Source: Nitrososphaerales archaeon TH1920 (GTDB taxonomy: Archaea; Thermoproteota; Nitrososphaeria; Nitrososphaerales; Nitrososphaeraceae). From it: a DNA stretch of 15,759 bases. The position numbers and the translations under genes were made by a program. The notes under the pieces are model-generated. The model did no database searches, was not told where the DNA came from, and saw only the letters and a program-made list of their open reading frames with translations. Below, piece by piece: positions 7,414-14,343 of the stretch (its first letter is position 1; the number at the start of each line of letters is the position of its first letter). The stretch lies in NCBI GenBank assembly GCA_014523495.1, contig JAATVM010000216.1, forward strand, positions 1 to 15,759, written 5' to 3'.

Positions 7414-8412
7414 ATGACTGCAAAAAAATGGTTTGATGGTGATGTTTCTTTAGAACAACTTCAAAACAAAACAATTGCTATAGTAGGCTATGGTATCCAA
7501 GGAAGAGCTCAAGCAAATAATATGAAAGAATCTGGATTGAATGTAATAATTGGGTTATACAAAGGAGGAAAATCATGGAAAATTGCAGAAAATGATGGAC
7601 ACGTTGTTAAAGAAGTAAAAGAGGCTTCAAAATTAGCTGATATTATTCACGTTTTAACTCCAGACATGGAGCAATCTACTGTATACAAGAATGAAATAGA
7701 GCCAGGACTCTCAGAAGGTAAAACACTGAATTTTTCTCATGGAGCAGCTATTCATTGGAAATGGATTATTCCTCCCAAAAATATTGATGTAGTTATGGTC
7801 GCTCCCAAAGGACCTGGCCAAAGAGTACGTGAATTGTATGAGGAAGGTTTTGGTACACCCTCACTGGTTGCAGTCTATCAAGATTATTCTGGGAGTGCGT
7901 TAAATACGGTTCTAGCTTTGGCTAAAGCCATCGGAAGTACTAGACCAGGAGTGATTGAGACTACATTCAAGGAAGAAGTAGAAACAGATTGGTTTGGAGA
8001 ACAAGTTGACTTGTGTGGCGGAGCTCATTCTCTGGTTCTCAGTGCATTTGAAACCCTTGTTGAAGCTGGTTACCAACCAGAAGTAGCTTATTATGAATGC
8101 CTACATGAGCTAAAACTAATAGTAGATTTGATATACAAATATGGTATAACAGGCATGTACAATAGAGTCAGTGAAACGGCTAGGTACGGAGGTCTAACTA
8201 GAGGACCAAGGATAATAAACAAAGAAGTAAAAGAAAATATGAAACAAGTCCTAAAGGACATTCAATCAGGAGAATTTGCTAACGAATGGGCAAGCGTATA
8301 CAAAAAGGATGGGAAGAACTCGTTTGTCAGATTCATGAATCAATTAGAAAAACATCAGCTGGAAATAGTCGGTAACGAGATGAGAAAGATGATGTGGAAG
8401 AATGGTGAATAG
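7414..8412 (+). CDS. ilvC: Ketol-acid reductoisomerase, class I
   Basis: Converts 2-acetolactate and 2-aceto-2-hydroxybutyrate to the dihydroxy acids of valine, leucine and isoleucine synthesis, using Mg2+ and a reduced nicotinamide cofactor. The 332 residues are the short class I form. The Rossmann loop is GYGIQG (25-30). Catalytic and metal residues are in place: His109 (SHGAAIHW), Asp192 and Glu196 (ETDWFGEQ), Glu228 and Glu232 (YYECLHELKLIVDL), and Ser253 (RVSETARYGG). Two features differ from common homologues: Tyr49 follows GL in the cofactor-selecting loop (GLYKGGKSW), where Arg is usual, and Trp193 replaces the common Leu of ETDLFGEQ. It has its own TATA box and a nearby dyad, so it is probably transcribed alone; no other branched-chain synthesis gene is adjacent. 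Confidence 0.97.
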   Translation: MTAKKWFDGDVSLEQLQNKTIAIVGYGIQGRAQANNMKESGLNVIIGLYKGGKSWKIAENDGHVVKEVKEASKLADIIHVLTPDMEQSTVYKNEIEPGLSEGKTLNFSHGAAIHWKWIIPPKNIDVVMVAPKGPGQRVRELYEEGFGTPSLVAVYQDYSGSALNTVLALAKAIGSTRPGVIETTFKEEVETDWFGEQVDLCGGAHSLVLSAFETLVEAGYQPEVAYYECLHELKLIVDLIYKYGITGMYNRVSETARYGGLTRGPRIINKEVKENMKQVLKDIQSGEFANEWASVYKKDGKNSFVRFMNQLEKHQLEIVGNEMRKMMWKNGE

Positions 8413-8669
8413 GAGATAGGATTGTTAAATTTAAAGGGTATTGAAAATACATATTCTAAAATTCTTTAAAACTTATTTTGGATACTATTTGAAATTTTGA
8501 TTTAATTTTTTTGTTACCATTATCAGTGCAGATGGTCCACTAGCATGATCAATGCTTTATATTGACTGTCTCCAAAGGAATTCGTAACAGCTATTGTAAC
8601 AAAGTAACTTATTCAACTATTAGTTTTCTTGCAGTATATATTGTAAATATTGATAAATCATTGCTGTCT

Positions 8670-8696
8670 TGAGAGTAAATTGATAGTTTACTCTTA
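8670..8696. repeat. Inverted repeat / hairpin upstream of the MEDS-receiver gene
   Basis: AGAGTAAA and TTTACTCT form a perfect 8 bp dyad around a 7-base centre (TTGATAG). Counting one G-U pair and one T-A pair outside it, the RNA stem reaches 10 pairs. It lies just over 20 bp before the TATA box at 8718, so it could be an operator. On RNA it could be the end of a short transcript, though the nearest T-run is 13 bases further on. Confidence 0.5.
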
Positions 8697-8717
8697 CTTG
8701 TATCATCAATTTTTTGC

Positions 8718-8725
8718 TATAAATA
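8718..8725 (+). promoter_or_regulatory. TATA box of the MEDS-receiver gene
   Basis: TATAAATA is the cleanest TATA element in the window. It predicts initiation near 8748, hence a leader of about 70 nt before ATG 8819. That is unlike the leaderless pattern of other promoters here. Confidence 0.5.
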
Positions 8726-8805
8726 CACGATAATCCTAATAAACTATGATGTTCAGTACAGTATGCTGCGTCATATTGTTAAAACGAATTAAGAATGACA
8801 TACAT

Positions 8806-8811
8806 GAGGAG
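8806..8811 (+). promoter_or_regulatory. Shine-Dalgarno site deciding the MEDS-receiver start
   Basis: GAGGAG lies 7 bases before ATG 8819. It favours that start over the in-frame ATGs at 8795 and 8804, the second of which overlaps the site. Confidence 0.55.
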
Positions 8812-8818
8812 TTTATTT

Positions 8819-9808
8819 ATGAGTAACATAGAGAACCCTTTTGAAATTTCTAAAGGAAAGCATGTCATGCTCTTATACGACAAAGACGAAGCACGCACTG
8901 AAGCAGCTGCGCATTGGATTAATAAAGGACTAGAAAACGAGCAGCTTTGCATTTATGCATCTGTCTATGCTTTTGACCAGTTACACATTTCAAATATGGA
9001 AAATTTATTTGCTAAAATAGAAAACTATCAAAGTCATATTGATAATAATAATTTGCAGATTATCAATTTTAGGCCATACTATGAATCTGCATTAAGGGGA
9101 AACCTACTGCCATTTGAGAATCTCAAAGCTAATCTAGAGAAGTTACTTCATGACCGCATCGTTCAGGGTAAGGGAGACAAAATAATTGTCTTCGCTGATG
9201 CTGCATGCTGTTTATGTGAAAATAAATCATTTGATGAGTCTGAAATCCTAGAGAAATGGTGGCAGGATGTTCATGATGAATGGCTCAACAATAGTTACCA
9301 CATCACAGTAATATGTCCTCACCCTAATTTGATACTGGGACAGAACAAATTTGATTCAAAATCCAAGATCTCAAAATTACATGACTTGACGATGGATCTA
9401 AATGAATATGATCTAAATCAGCTGCGTACGTCCTTTGGACAAAAAAATGCGATGCGAATTCTTATTGTGGAATCTGAACCAGATTTAATGACCCTTTACG
9501 CAGAATATTTGAGTGCATTGGATCTAGATGTAATCATAGCGTCAGATGGTAACGAATGCTTGTCTGTGCTGAAAGTAAATGATTTTGATATAATTATTTT
9601 AGACATGCATTTGAGTGGTATTATTGAAGCAAGTGACGTTGCAAAAGAGATTTATCGAATTAAACCGAATCAAAGAATTGTTTTGACAACCACGAATCCG
9701 CTCAATCGAACTTCAGATAAAATTGATTCACTTAGAGTAAATAAGGAAGACATTTTGGTAAAGCCATTCATGTTATCGAGTCTACTAGAAGCAATTAAGA
9801 GAAAATGA
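8819..9808 (+). CDS. MEDS-domain sensor fused to a response-regulator receiver
   Basis: A 329-residue two-domain signalling protein. Residues 10-180 resemble the MEDS (DcmR-type) sensory domain: ISKGKHVMLLYDK near the start, a WINKGLENEQLCIYAS helix-strand, then EKWWQDVHDEWL and ITVICPHPN. Residues 211-329 form a CheY-like receiver: strand RILIVESEPD, phosphoacceptor Asp262 (DIIILDMHLSG), a Thr-rich strand (VLTTT), and Lys315-Pro (LVKPF). No DNA-binding or enzymatic output domain follows, so it must act through a partner. The acidic pocket reads Glu218-Ser219 instead of an acidic pair, so metal binding and phosphorylation may be altered. No histidine kinase is nearby. The frame extends to ATG 8795 (337 aa), but the GAGGAG site favours 8819. 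It is convergent with the next gene across 26 bp. Confidence 0.85.
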   Translation: MSNIENPFEISKGKHVMLLYDKDEARTEAAAHWINKGLENEQLCIYASVYAFDQLHISNMENLFAKIENYQSHIDNNNLQIINFRPYYESALRGNLLPFENLKANLEKLLHDRIVQGKGDKIIVFADAACCLCENKSFDESEILEKWWQDVHDEWLNNSYHITVICPHPNLILGQNKFDSKSKISKLHDLTMDLNEYDLNQLRTSFGQKNAMRILIVESEPDLMTLYAEYLSALDLDVIIASDGNECLSVLKVNDFDIIILDMHLSGIIEASDVAKEIYRIKPNQRIVLTTTNPLNRTSDKIDSLRVNKEDILVKPFMLSSLLEAIKRK

Positions 9809-9834
9809 ATGTTTCATGCGCCTTCAATCTCGCA

Positions 9835-10248
9835 TTAATCAATATGTCCTTTTTTTGCCCTGATAAGAATCTGTAATTCATGGCAACAATCAAGTAAGAT
9901 TTTGTTTGCTTCTTCCTTATTGTTGGCAGATACTATAATTCCTCCAGGACCAAATTTACATTCATTGAGTTTGATGGGGATATCAACGTGAAGAATCCTT
10001 CCAATAAATTCTAGTAGTGAAGGATATGTCTTGTTATTTTTATATATAAATGAAGCAGAATTTTTGGTTATTAAGACCTCTTGCTCTACAGGAAACACTA
10101 AATCTTCTTCAGTGATGTTTTTCATGATCTCTTCCTCTATTTCTTTCGCCTTTTGTTTCATATTCTGGTTTCGTGCGACGTTTGCTTCATTTGCCAACTT
10201 TTCTAGCTTCTCAAAATCCATGTCAGATAATATCATATGCAGTATCAA
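9835..10248 (-). CDS. Uncharacterised small protein with N-terminal coiled coil
   Basis: I do not recognise this protein (up to 137 aa). About residues 10-50 are a charged, Glu/Lys-rich helix likely to be a coiled coil, followed by a compact alpha/beta part with a hydrophobic YPSLLEFIGRILHV segment, a Cys-containing KFGPGGIIVSA strand, and a helix with two adjacent Cys (LLDCCHELQ). It has no signal peptide or membrane segment, so it is probably cytoplasmic. The longest frame starts at TTG 10248. ATG 10221 (MDFEKLEKLA) is at least as likely, because a TATA-like ATTTTATT (10247-10254, minus) lies about 29 bp before it. It follows the phosphatase gene on the same strand after 63-90 bp and could be co-regulated with it. 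Confidence 0.7.
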   Translation of the reverse strand: MILHMILSDMDFEKLEKLANEANVARNQNMKQKAKEIEEEIMKNITEEDLVFPVEQEVLITKNSASFIYKNNKTYPSLLEFIGRILHVDIPIKLNECKFGPGGIIVSANNKEEANKILLDCCHELQILIRAKKGHID

Positions 10249-10254
10249 TAAAAT
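10247..10254 (-). promoter_or_regulatory. TATA-like box before the coiled-coil protein gene
   Basis: Minus-strand ATTTTATT centred about 29 bp before ATG 10221. If real, it makes that ATG a leaderless start and excludes the TTG at 10248. Confidence 0.35.
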
Positions 10255-10270
10255 GTTATCATACTCATAT

Positions 10271-10282
10271 GACCATATGGTC
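10271..10282. repeat. 12 bp perfect palindrome between two minus-strand genes
   Basis: GACCATATGGTC is a perfect dyad in the gap between the phosphatase stop and the coiled-coil gene, just upstream of the TATA-like box at 10247-10254. It could be an operator. Perfect 12-mers also occur a few times by chance in a window this size. Confidence 0.35.
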
Positions 10283-10311
10283 TCTTTACTATCAGGACAT
10301 TTGGGAATATT

Positions 10312-10872
10312 TCAAATTGAGTTTACTGATTTGTCTCTCAGATATTTCTCATATTCATAGATAGCCTTTTCTTGTGAATCTGTTTGGATAGACCCTGGTC
10401 TCAGTTTCCTAATTTTATTTATAGCGTCTTTTGCACGAAGATTTTCTTTTTTTAAAAGATAAGCACCCAGTATCGTCCCGGTCCTTCCTTTTCCGGCAGC
10501 ACAATGAACTAAAACTGGTCTTTTTTCTACTTCAATTTCAGTTTCTATAAATTTAACAGTCGAATCAATCTCTTCGACGGAAGGAGAATGATAGTCTTCT
10601 ACTCTTAAATGCAAATAGTCTATCTTTTTAATGGTTCTACCATCAGATTGGGTATTCTTTGATTCGGGAATTGATAACCACTGCAGAGGCAATGGGATTT
10701 CTCGTACTGTTACGATCGTGCAAATACCATGATTCACCAGCCACATGAATTGATCAATAGATAGAGGTAATCCACTTCCTGCAAGCCGATTGTTTATTAT
10801 CCAACTAAAATTTGTAGGACGAGAAATAAATTTACTGTAGAGCCATCGATAAACGTCCCCAATCAGAGTCAT
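10312..10872 (-). CDS. Dual-specificity / tyrosine protein phosphatase family protein
   Basis: A 186-residue cysteine-based phosphatase of the dual-specificity type. The P-loop HCAAGKGRTG (residues 123-132) supplies the nucleophile Cys124 and the phosphate-binding Arg130. Asp93 in RVEDYHSPS is positioned as the general acid. The C-terminal LRPGSIQTDSQEKAIYEYEKYL is typical of DUSP23-like enzymes. The N-terminal INNRLAGSGLPLS is the usual substrate-recognition entry, and no membrane segment is present. The substrate may be a phosphotyrosine, phosphoserine or phosphothreonine protein, or a small phosphate ester; the sequence does not tell. ATG start at 10872. It lies upstream of the coiled-coil gene on the same strand, and the MEDS-receiver gene is just beyond, so a signalling role is possible but unproven. 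Confidence 0.9.
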   Translation of the reverse strand: MTLIGDVYRWLYSKFISRPTNFSWIINNRLAGSGLPLSIDQFMWLVNHGICTIVTVREIPLPLQWLSIPESKNTQSDGRTIKKIDYLHLRVEDYHSPSVEEIDSTVKFIETEIEVEKRPVLVHCAAGKGRTGTILGAYLLKKENLRAKDAINKIRKLRPGSIQTDSQEKAIYEYEKYLRDKSVNSI

Positions 10873-11289
10873 TTTATAGATTGAGATTTACTGAATAACA
10901 ATTTAGATTTAAATCTTCATCACTATCTCAAAATAAAATCTGTACTGTTTGTATTAAACTAATTCGATCATAAACAAAAGAGGGAATTAGAGATATTTTG
11001 ATCATTACCAGTTAATAGACAGGTATTAATTAAATTGTTATCCGCATAATTCCAGGTTATTGCCGCTATAAGATACACATAATATTTTTCTGCACTGAAT
11101 TCTTCATTTAAGATAAAATTATGATCAAATTGATTATCCTCATGGCACTAAAAATAAGTAATCAAATTCAGTTAATCATGTTCTTATAGACAGTAATTTG
11201 TCTCAAGAAATTCATGCTAGCACACAGAAATGATTACAAGAGAGTACACTAATTTTTTGTTTCCAAGAAGGGACTAAATTAAATAAAAT
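10873..11289. other. 417 bp spacer, mostly noncoding
   Basis: Lies between the phosphatase start and the mutase small-subunit stop, both on the minus strand. It contains a 12 bp perfect palindrome AGATTTAAATCT (10905-10916) whose centre could act as a weak TATA for the phosphatase. A T-rich minus-strand tract just after the mutase stop (about 11270-11285) is a plausible U-rich terminator. A stop-to-stop frame at 10968-11147, described separately, is the only hint of coding. No tRNA or repeat array was seen. Confidence 0.5.
10968..11147 (-). pseudogene. Possible decayed multicopper-oxidase fragment (weak)
   Basis: A 59-codon frame bounded by stops (TAG at 11148-11150, TGA at 10968-10970) with no ATG. 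It contains the segment EKYYVYLIAAITWNYADNN. This recalls the Y-(F/Y)-IAAEE-x-x-WNYAP stretch that opens many ceruloplasmin-like multicopper oxidase domains, with the acidic EE missing. Local base composition (gcggcaataacctgg...) is somewhat richer in GC than the surrounding spacer. No copper-ligand His motif is present. It could be a relic of a lost oxidase gene or a chance frame in AT-rich DNA. Confidence 0.18.
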
Positions 11290-11706
11290 TTATTTTTTTA
11301 AATTATTGTGAATATATTTAATAATTATATCAAGCGGTGTGCCTGGCCCAAAATTGCCTTTTACTCCCTTTTCTTCAAGTATCTTTTTATCCTTAACAGG
11401 GATGACACCTCCACCAATCAAAAGTATATCACTAACACCACGTTCTTTCAAAATACTTGCAACTCTGGGAAATAATGTCAAATGGGCACCGTTAAGTAAA
11501 CTCATTGCGACGACATCAACATCTTCATCGATAGCAATTTTTGCAACCTGTTCAGGAGTACAGAATAGTCCAGAATATATCACTTCCATTCCAGAATCTC
11601 TAAGAGCTCTGCATATGACCAGTGCTCCGCGGTCATGACCGTCCAACCCCAATTTAGAGACAAGAACTCTTATTGGTTTTTTTTTGCCATGTGTTGATGT
11701 AGACAT
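11290..11706 (-). CDS. Methylmalonyl-CoA mutase, B12-binding small subunit
   Basis: A 138-residue cobalamin-binding protein, the separate C-terminal domain of methylmalonyl-CoA mutase. The base-off B12 signature LDGHDRG (21-27) provides the axial ligand His24. SLL at 69-71 and IGGG at 97-100 complete the D-x-H-x-x-G / S-x-L / GG set, followed by NFGPGTP near the C-terminus. It pairs with the large subunit encoded at 12739-14331 to isomerise (R)-methylmalonyl-CoA and succinyl-CoA. In ammonia-oxidising archaea this step belongs to the 3-hydroxypropionate/4-hydroxybutyrate cycle. ATG start at 11706, with a TATA-like box about 28 bp upstream. It is transcribed away from its partner operon rather than with it. 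Confidence 0.95.
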   Translation of the reverse strand: MSTSTHGKKKPIRVLVSKLGLDGHDRGALVICRALRDSGMEVIYSGLFCTPEQVAKIAIDEDVDVVAMSLLNGAHLTLFPRVASILKERGVSDILLIGGGVIPVKDKKILEEKGVKGNFGPGTPLDIIIKYIHNNLKK

Positions 11707-11730
11707 ATATCTAAAACTTATAGTCGAGGT

Positions 11731-11737
11731 TTAAAAT
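11731..11737 (-). promoter_or_regulatory. TATA-like box, mutase small subunit
   Basis: Minus-strand ATTTTAA centred about 28 bp upstream of ATG 11706, in the 114 bp divergent region. It fits leaderless initiation. Confidence 0.4.
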
Positions 11738-11788
11738 TTTTTGTCAATTAAGTGATCCAAATTGGTTGCATTTGCATATATGAGTAAC

Positions 11789-11796
11789 TTTTAATA
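11789..11796 (+). promoter_or_regulatory. TATA box of the meaB-mutase-epimerase operon
   Basis: TTTTAATA centred about 28-29 bp upstream of the GTG start at 11821, predicting a leaderless first cistron. It is back to back with the small-subunit promoter. Confidence 0.5.
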
Positions 11797-11820
11797 CTTA
11801 ACTTTCCAGCTAAATCAAAC

Positions 11821-12726
11821 GTGTCAGGGTTAGTAGATGGAATTCTAAAAGGTGAAAAAAGATCAATTTCAAGAGCAATCTCAATCGTCGATAATAATGA
11901 ATCCGAATCGGTAAAAATAATTCATAAGATTTATAAAAAAACAGGGAATGCCAAGACAATAGGATTCACTGGCTCTACAGGTTCGGGTAAAAGTACGTTA
12001 ATAGGAAGATTGGCTGCAGAATTTCATTCTCTTGGTTACAAAGTAGCTGTTTTAGCAGTAGATCCTTCAAGTCCACTAACTGGAGGCGCTCTTCTTGGAG
12101 ATAGGGTACGAATGATGTCAATTAGCGACGAGATATATGTGAGGAGCATGGCGTCAAGAGGAGCAGAAGGGGGTATTTCAAGGTCACTAAGAAACGTAGT
12201 AAGAATACTGGATGCTGCAGGTTATAATCTGATATTAGTAGAGAGCGTGGGTGCAGGCCAGCTAGAGATCGAAATTTCAAAAGCAGTCAATATTACAGTA
12301 GTGATCTTCAATCCACAAACAGGTGACAGTATACAGGCAATAAAGGCAGGGTTAACAGAAATTGGAGACGTATATGTGATAAATAAATCAGATTTGGAAG
12401 GAGCTACAATATTGTACAATATCATTTCTGACCTAATTGGAAATAATAAAAAATTAGTTGTTAAATGTTCTGCAAAGATGCAGAAAGGAATAAAGGAATT
12501 AACAAAATCTCTAGTCAAATTATTAAATGATGAAAAATATCAGTCCAGAGAAAAATCAATACTAGAAAATGAATTGAGAGATATGATTTTAAATGTAATA
12601 AAAGAAAAATCTATTGAAAAGATTATGAATAGTCAAGAGTACAACAAACTTGTAAATAAAATACTAAAAAAGGAAGTAGATCCATATAACGCAGCTTTAA
12701 ATTTCGCAAATAAGATTATTGTATAG
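11821..12726 (+). CDS. meaB: MeaB/ArgK-type GTPase, methylmalonyl-CoA mutase chaperone
   Basis: A 301-residue G3E-family P-loop GTPase that loads adenosylcobalamin into, and protects or reactivates, methylmalonyl-CoA mutase. The Walker A loop is GSTGSGKST (51-59), close to the family GxPGxGKST. AVDPSSPLTGGALLGDRVRM (from residue 79) is the characteristic MeaB signature. The switch region is VESVGAGQ (140-147), and the guanine specificity motif is NKSD (188-191). The GTG at 11821 is preferred because the family N-terminus fits and a TATA box sits at leaderless distance. It is the first gene of an operon with the mutase large subunit (12 bp gap) and the epimerase. The older label ArgK kinase is a misnomer for this family. 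Confidence 0.95.
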   Translation: MSGLVDGILKGEKRSISRAISIVDNNESESVKIIHKIYKKTGNAKTIGFTGSTGSGKSTLIGRLAAEFHSLGYKVAVLAVDPSSPLTGGALLGDRVRMMSISDEIYVRSMASRGAEGGISRSLRNVVRILDAAGYNLILVESVGAGQLEIEISKAVNITVVIFNPQTGDSIQAIKAGLTEIGDVYVINKSDLEGATILYNIISDLIGNNKKLVVKCSAKMQKGIKELTKSLVKLLNDEKYQSREKSILENELRDMILNVIKEKSIEKIMNSQEYNKLVNKILKKEVDPYNAALNFANKIIV

Positions 12727-12729
12727 GAG
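12726..12729 (+). promoter_or_regulatory. Shine-Dalgarno site for the mutase large subunit
   Basis: GGAG overlaps the meaB stop codon and lies 9 bases before ATG 12739. An internal operon gene with a ribosome site, while the first gene is leaderless, is a common archaeal arrangement. Confidence 0.5.
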
Positions 12730-12738
12730 AATAGAACT

Positions 12739-14331
12739 ATGGCAAAACAGGAAATAAAAAAGGTCAAAACTGATTCAGGGATTCCTGTAAAAAGAATTTT
12801 TTCCTCAAAAGATATAAAAAGTGACTCAGGTGAGGAAGACGCTGGCAAATTTCCGTACACTAGGGGACTTTATCCCAAAATGTACCGAGAAAGACTATGG
12901 ACTATGCGACAATACAGTGGATTTGGAAGTGCAGAGGAGACAAACAATCGATTTAGATTCTTGTTAGAACATGGACAGACAGGACTATCACTAGCGTTTG
13001 ATCTTCCAACGCAAACCGGGAGAGATTCTGACAACCCATATTCGCAGGGAGAGGTTGGAAGGACTGGAGTTGCAATCAGTTCGATTGACAATATGATGAC
13101 ATGCTTTCAAAACATTCCTCTTGAAAGAGTTAGTACCTCAATGACAATAAATTCGACCGCTTCAACTCTTTTGGCTCTGTATATCGCAGTGGCTGAATCA
13201 CAGGGAGTTTCATCTAGCATCTTAAGGGGTACGACGCAAAATGATATCCTAAAGGAGTACATTGCACGTAATACGTATATTTATCCACCAAGACAGTCGA
13301 TGAGAATTATTGGTGATATGATTCAGTATTGTTCTAAGCACGTTCCACAGTGGTATCCCATAAGTATCTCTGGCTACCATATGCGTGAAGCAGGTTCCAA
13401 CGCAATTCAAGAATTAGCATTTACATTTGCGAATGCAATAGAGTACATCAACACATGTGTATCAAGAGGATTAAATGTCGATGAATTTGCACCACGTCTA
13501 TCATTCTTTTTCTGCTGTACTATGGAATTTTTTGAGGAGGTAGCCAAGTTTAGAGCAGCTCGTCGTATTTATGCAAGGATAATGAAAGAAAGATTTGGAG
13601 CAAAGAGCGATAAATCAACGCATTTGCGTTTTCATGTTCAGACTAGCGGAGAATCTCTGACAGCGCAACAAGTCGATAACAACATAGTAAGGGTTACACT
13701 CGAGGCATTGTCAGCCGTATTGGGCGGAAGCCAATCTTTGCACACAAATTCTAGAGATGAGGCGTTGGCCCTGCCAACTGAGGAATCTGTCAAGGTGGCA
13801 TTAAGAACTCAGCAGATTATAGCAAATGAGACTGGGGTAACAAAGACTGTAGATCCACTATCTGGATCGTATTATCTTGAATATTTGACATCCGAGATAG
13901 AAGACGGGGTTGAAAAATATCTCAAGAAAATAGAGAAAATTGGAGGTGCACTAGCAGCAATAGAAAGTGGCTTCTTTCAGGAAGAAATAAGACGTAATGC
14001 TTACCAGTTGAAGAAGGAAATAGACTATGGCGATCGTGTGATTGTAGGTGTAAATAAATTTCAAGATCAAAATGATGTTGAACCAAAATTGAATACTATA
14101 GATCCTGAAATAGAGATACGTCAAGTGAACAAATTGAAAGAATTCAAGAAACATAGAGATCAAATTAGAGTAAATTCTGAATTAAGCAAATTGCAAACAT
14201 TTGCTGAAAAAGAAAACGAGAATCTTATGCCTCATATTATTTCTGCAATAAAAGGTCATGTTACATTGGGAGAAATAAGTGATATTTTTGTTGAGATTTT
14301 TGGCAAATATGAACCAAAATTCTCTTTTTGA
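12739..14331 (+). CDS. Methylmalonyl-CoA mutase, large (catalytic) subunit
   Basis: A 530-residue TIM-barrel subunit that binds the CoA substrate and carries the catalytic residues; it lacks the B12 domain, which is encoded at 11290-11706. YPKMYRERLWTMRQYSGFGSAEE opens the catalytic region. Tyr59 (RQY) and Arg177 (ARNTYIYPP) correspond to the Tyr and Arg that select methylmalonyl-CoA over isobutyryl-CoA, so this is a true methylmalonyl-CoA mutase by those markers. His214 lies in ISISGYHMREAG. Later conserved blocks are FAPRLSFF, QTSGESLTAQQ, SLHTNSRDEALALPT, and VDPLSGSYYLE. Cytoplasmic; it acts with the epimerase encoded 12 bp downstream and MeaB encoded 12 bp upstream. The expected role is methylmalonyl-CoA to succinyl-CoA in carbon fixation. 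This 5'-to-3' order is a compact functional operon. Confidence 0.97.
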   Translation: MAKQEIKKVKTDSGIPVKRIFSSKDIKSDSGEEDAGKFPYTRGLYPKMYRERLWTMRQYSGFGSAEETNNRFRFLLEHGQTGLSLAFDLPTQTGRDSDNPYSQGEVGRTGVAISSIDNMMTCFQNIPLERVSTSMTINSTASTLLALYIAVAESQGVSSSILRGTTQNDILKEYIARNTYIYPPRQSMRIIGDMIQYCSKHVPQWYPISISGYHMREAGSNAIQELAFTFANAIEYINTCVSRGLNVDEFAPRLSFFFCCTMEFFEEVAKFRAARRIYARIMKERFGAKSDKSTHLRFHVQTSGESLTAQQVDNNIVRVTLEALSAVLGGSQSLHTNSRDEALALPTEESVKVALRTQQIIANETGVTKTVDPLSGSYYLEYLTSEIEDGVEKYLKKIEKIGGALAAIESGFFQEEIRRNAYQLKKEIDYGDRVIVGVNKFQDQNDVEPKLNTIDPEIEIRQVNKLKEFKKHRDQIRVNSELSKLQTFAEKENENLMPHIISAIKGHVTLGEISDIFVEIFGKYEPKFSF

Positions 14332-14343
14332 TGGTTATATGAT

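Larger units (their letters stand above)
8413..8794. other. Spacer between ilvC and the MEDS-receiver gene, with signals
   Basis: A 382 bp AT-rich spacer with no supported coding frame. After the ilvC stop there is a small GTATT-gaa-AATAC hairpin (8438-8450) and, further on, a T-tract (8501-8512) that may end ilvC transcription. TATA-like boxes occur at 8556-8563 and 8636-8643. A strong inverted repeat lies at 8670-8696, a T6 run at 8710-8715, and the best TATA box at 8718-8725. A small RNA between about 8588 and 8715 is possible but unproven. Confidence 0.5.

Noticed and set aside
9816..9835. ATGCG...CGCAT 5 bp hairpin between the converging MEDS-receiver and coiled-coil genes as a terminator.
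   Set aside because: The stem is short, its loop is 10 bases, and no T-tract follows on either strand.
10905..10916. Perfect palindrome AGATTTAAATCT as an operator of the phosphatase gene.
   Set aside because: It is almost purely AT, is expected by chance in this composition, and is centred about 38 bp from the start, too far for the TATA of a leaderless gene.
12222..12518. 98-residue antisense frame inside meaB.
   Set aside because: Shadow of a conserved GTPase coding sequence; no independent evidence.
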